The notes beneath the pieces were generated by a model. That model saw only the letters and a list, made by a program, of their open reading frames with translations. It did no database searches and had not been told where the DNA came from. The translations under genes were made by a program, and so were the position numbers. Below are positions 63,374 through 64,000 of a DNA stretch of 64,000 nucleotides, in pieces. How positions within the stretch are numbered: the stretch's first letter is position 1; each line of letters opens with the position of its first letter. Source of the DNA: CAZMGV01 sp964621525 [NCBI: uncultured bacterium] (GTDB taxonomy: Bacteria; JAGRBM01); the NCBI GenBank assembly GCA_964621525.1, contig CAZUMS010000018.1, positions 5,228 to 69,227 of the forward strand. Reading direction: 5' to 3'.

Positions 63374-64000
63374 TTACGGAAGCATGATCAACCCGCCGAG
63401 ATCGACGAAGGGCAGATCGTCGCCCATTTCGCCGTCGTCGTCGCCGCGGTTGTCCGTGTCTCCGAGGCCGAGCTGGCCGTACTCATTCTGTCCCCAGCAT
63501 TTCAACCGGCCGTCCGTGAGCACCGCGCAGAACCGGTAATAGCCGCTGTCGTCGCTCATGTTGCCGAACACCCAGACCGGGATATTGCCCTCGCCGAGAT
63601 CCACCGGCTCCAGGTTGTCGCCCATTTCGCCTTCGTCATCGCCGATACTCTCGCTGGCCGGGTAACCCAGGTTGCCGGCGCTGTAGTATCCGAAGCAGAC
63701 GACCGTGTCGTCCTGCCGGAGCACGCAGCGGGCGTAGTCGCCTCCGCCGAGACTCTTTGCCTTGCCCCCCACATCGACGAACGGAATCCCGCTGCCGGTT
63801 TCCCCCTCGTCGTCGCCGATATTCTCGCTGCCGTCCTCATTACCGATCTCGCCGTAGTGGCTGTAACCAACACACTTGATCCGGCCGTCCGTAAAGAGCG
63901 CGCAGGTAGAATAGGACTCTCCATCGATCATCGCGACCTCGAGGCCGCTCCCCCAGTCGATCGGGTCCAGATCGGCCATCTCGCCCTCGTCGTCACCGAT
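63374..64000 (-). CDS. RCC1-like repeat protein, C-terminal part
   Basis: The reading frame is open to the right edge, so the start lies outside the window; 208 residues are visible, ending in GGLIMLP. It consists of RCC1-type beta-propeller blades with a Cys pair in each (CALFTDGRIKCVGYS; CVLRQDDTVVCFGYY; CAVLTDGRLKCWGQN). Between blades there is a strongly acidic linker, (I/R)GDDEGEMGD-LPFVDLG, repeated four times in the visible part. Such proteins are common and often secreted in myxobacteria and relatives. A signal peptide cannot be seen because the N-terminus is missing. Its function is unknown. Confidence 0.85.
   Translation of the reverse strand: MGDDEGEMADLDPIDWGSGLEVAMIDGESYSTCALFTDGRIKCVGYSHYGEIGNEDGSENIGDDEGETGSGIPFVDVGGKAKSLGGGDYARCVLRQDDTVVCFGYYSAGNLGYPASESIGDDEGEMGDNLEPVDLGEGNIPVWVFGNMSDDSGYYRFCAVLTDGRLKCWGQNEYGQLGLGDTDNRGDDDGEMGDDLPFVDLGGLIMLP

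Noticed and set aside
1-64000. tRNA or rRNA genes
   Set aside because: I scanned the intergenic regions by eye for a T-loop type GGTTCGAATCC and cloverleaf pairing and found none; a covariance-model search would be the decisive test.

Overview
The window looks like a high-GC (about 65%) chromosome segment from a Gram-negative bacterium, most likely a deltaproteobacterial or Myxococcota-like lineage. The basis is the gene mix: an RND efflux pump, outer-membrane-type lipoprotein and AsmA-family genes (two membranes), a Myxococcus-type PilZ protein, an acidic RCC1-like repeat protein, and a eukaryote/archaea-like topoisomerase VI A subunit. This placement is inference; there is no rRNA gene to fix it. 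I found no tRNA, rRNA, CRISPR array, insertion sequence or phage gene.

Layout. 1-3.3 kb: end of an RND adaptor gene and a complete RND permease. 3.4-11.7 kb: a lipid/hydrophobic-compound island with an MpaB-like oxygenase, a TetR regulator, an SCP2 protein, a ferritin-like metal-dependent hydrolase, an LLM flavin oxidoreductase, an SDR fused to an SCP2 domain, an ABHD18-like hydrolase and an M14 carboxypeptidase-like protein. 11.7-13.7 kb: the Kup potassium transporter. 13.8-33.3 kb: one 19.5-kb gene for a roughly 6,500-residue surface lipoprotein made of about 22 cadherin-like repeats followed by seven beta-helix modules. 33.7-36.3 kb: an orphan PAS histidine kinase and a second ferritin-like hydrolase. 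36.6-49.8 kb: housekeeping and envelope genes (metG, DUF983, a CDF metal exporter, bcp, a PaaI thioesterase, aroK, PilZ, AsmA-like, a nitrilase-family hydrolase, an acyl-CoA dehydrogenase, holB-ricT). 49.9-55.6 kb: topoisomerase VI subunit A divergent from a MoxR-type AAA+ ATPase and a VWA protein (CbbQ/CbbO or NorQ/NorD type). 55.6-64 kb: TerC, CorA, a 1,375-residue membrane protein with an internal duplication, rmlA-rmlC and a truncated RCC1-like gene.

How genes may work together. The clearest regulatory link is a 17-bp palindrome, perfect at 36395-36411 and 16/17 at 5440-5456. Both copies overlap the -10 box of a promoter with the same geometry (-35, 16-bp spacer, -10). One promoter drives the SCP2 plus ferritin-like hydrolase pair; the other drives the paralogous hydrolase 30 kb away. 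The TetR gene next to the first copy is the obvious candidate repressor. The other main points of interest are the giant lipoprotein, the topoisomerase VI A gene without an adjacent B subunit, the SDR-SCP2 fusion, the internally duplicated membrane protein, and a RicT with an arginine/glycine-rich tail.
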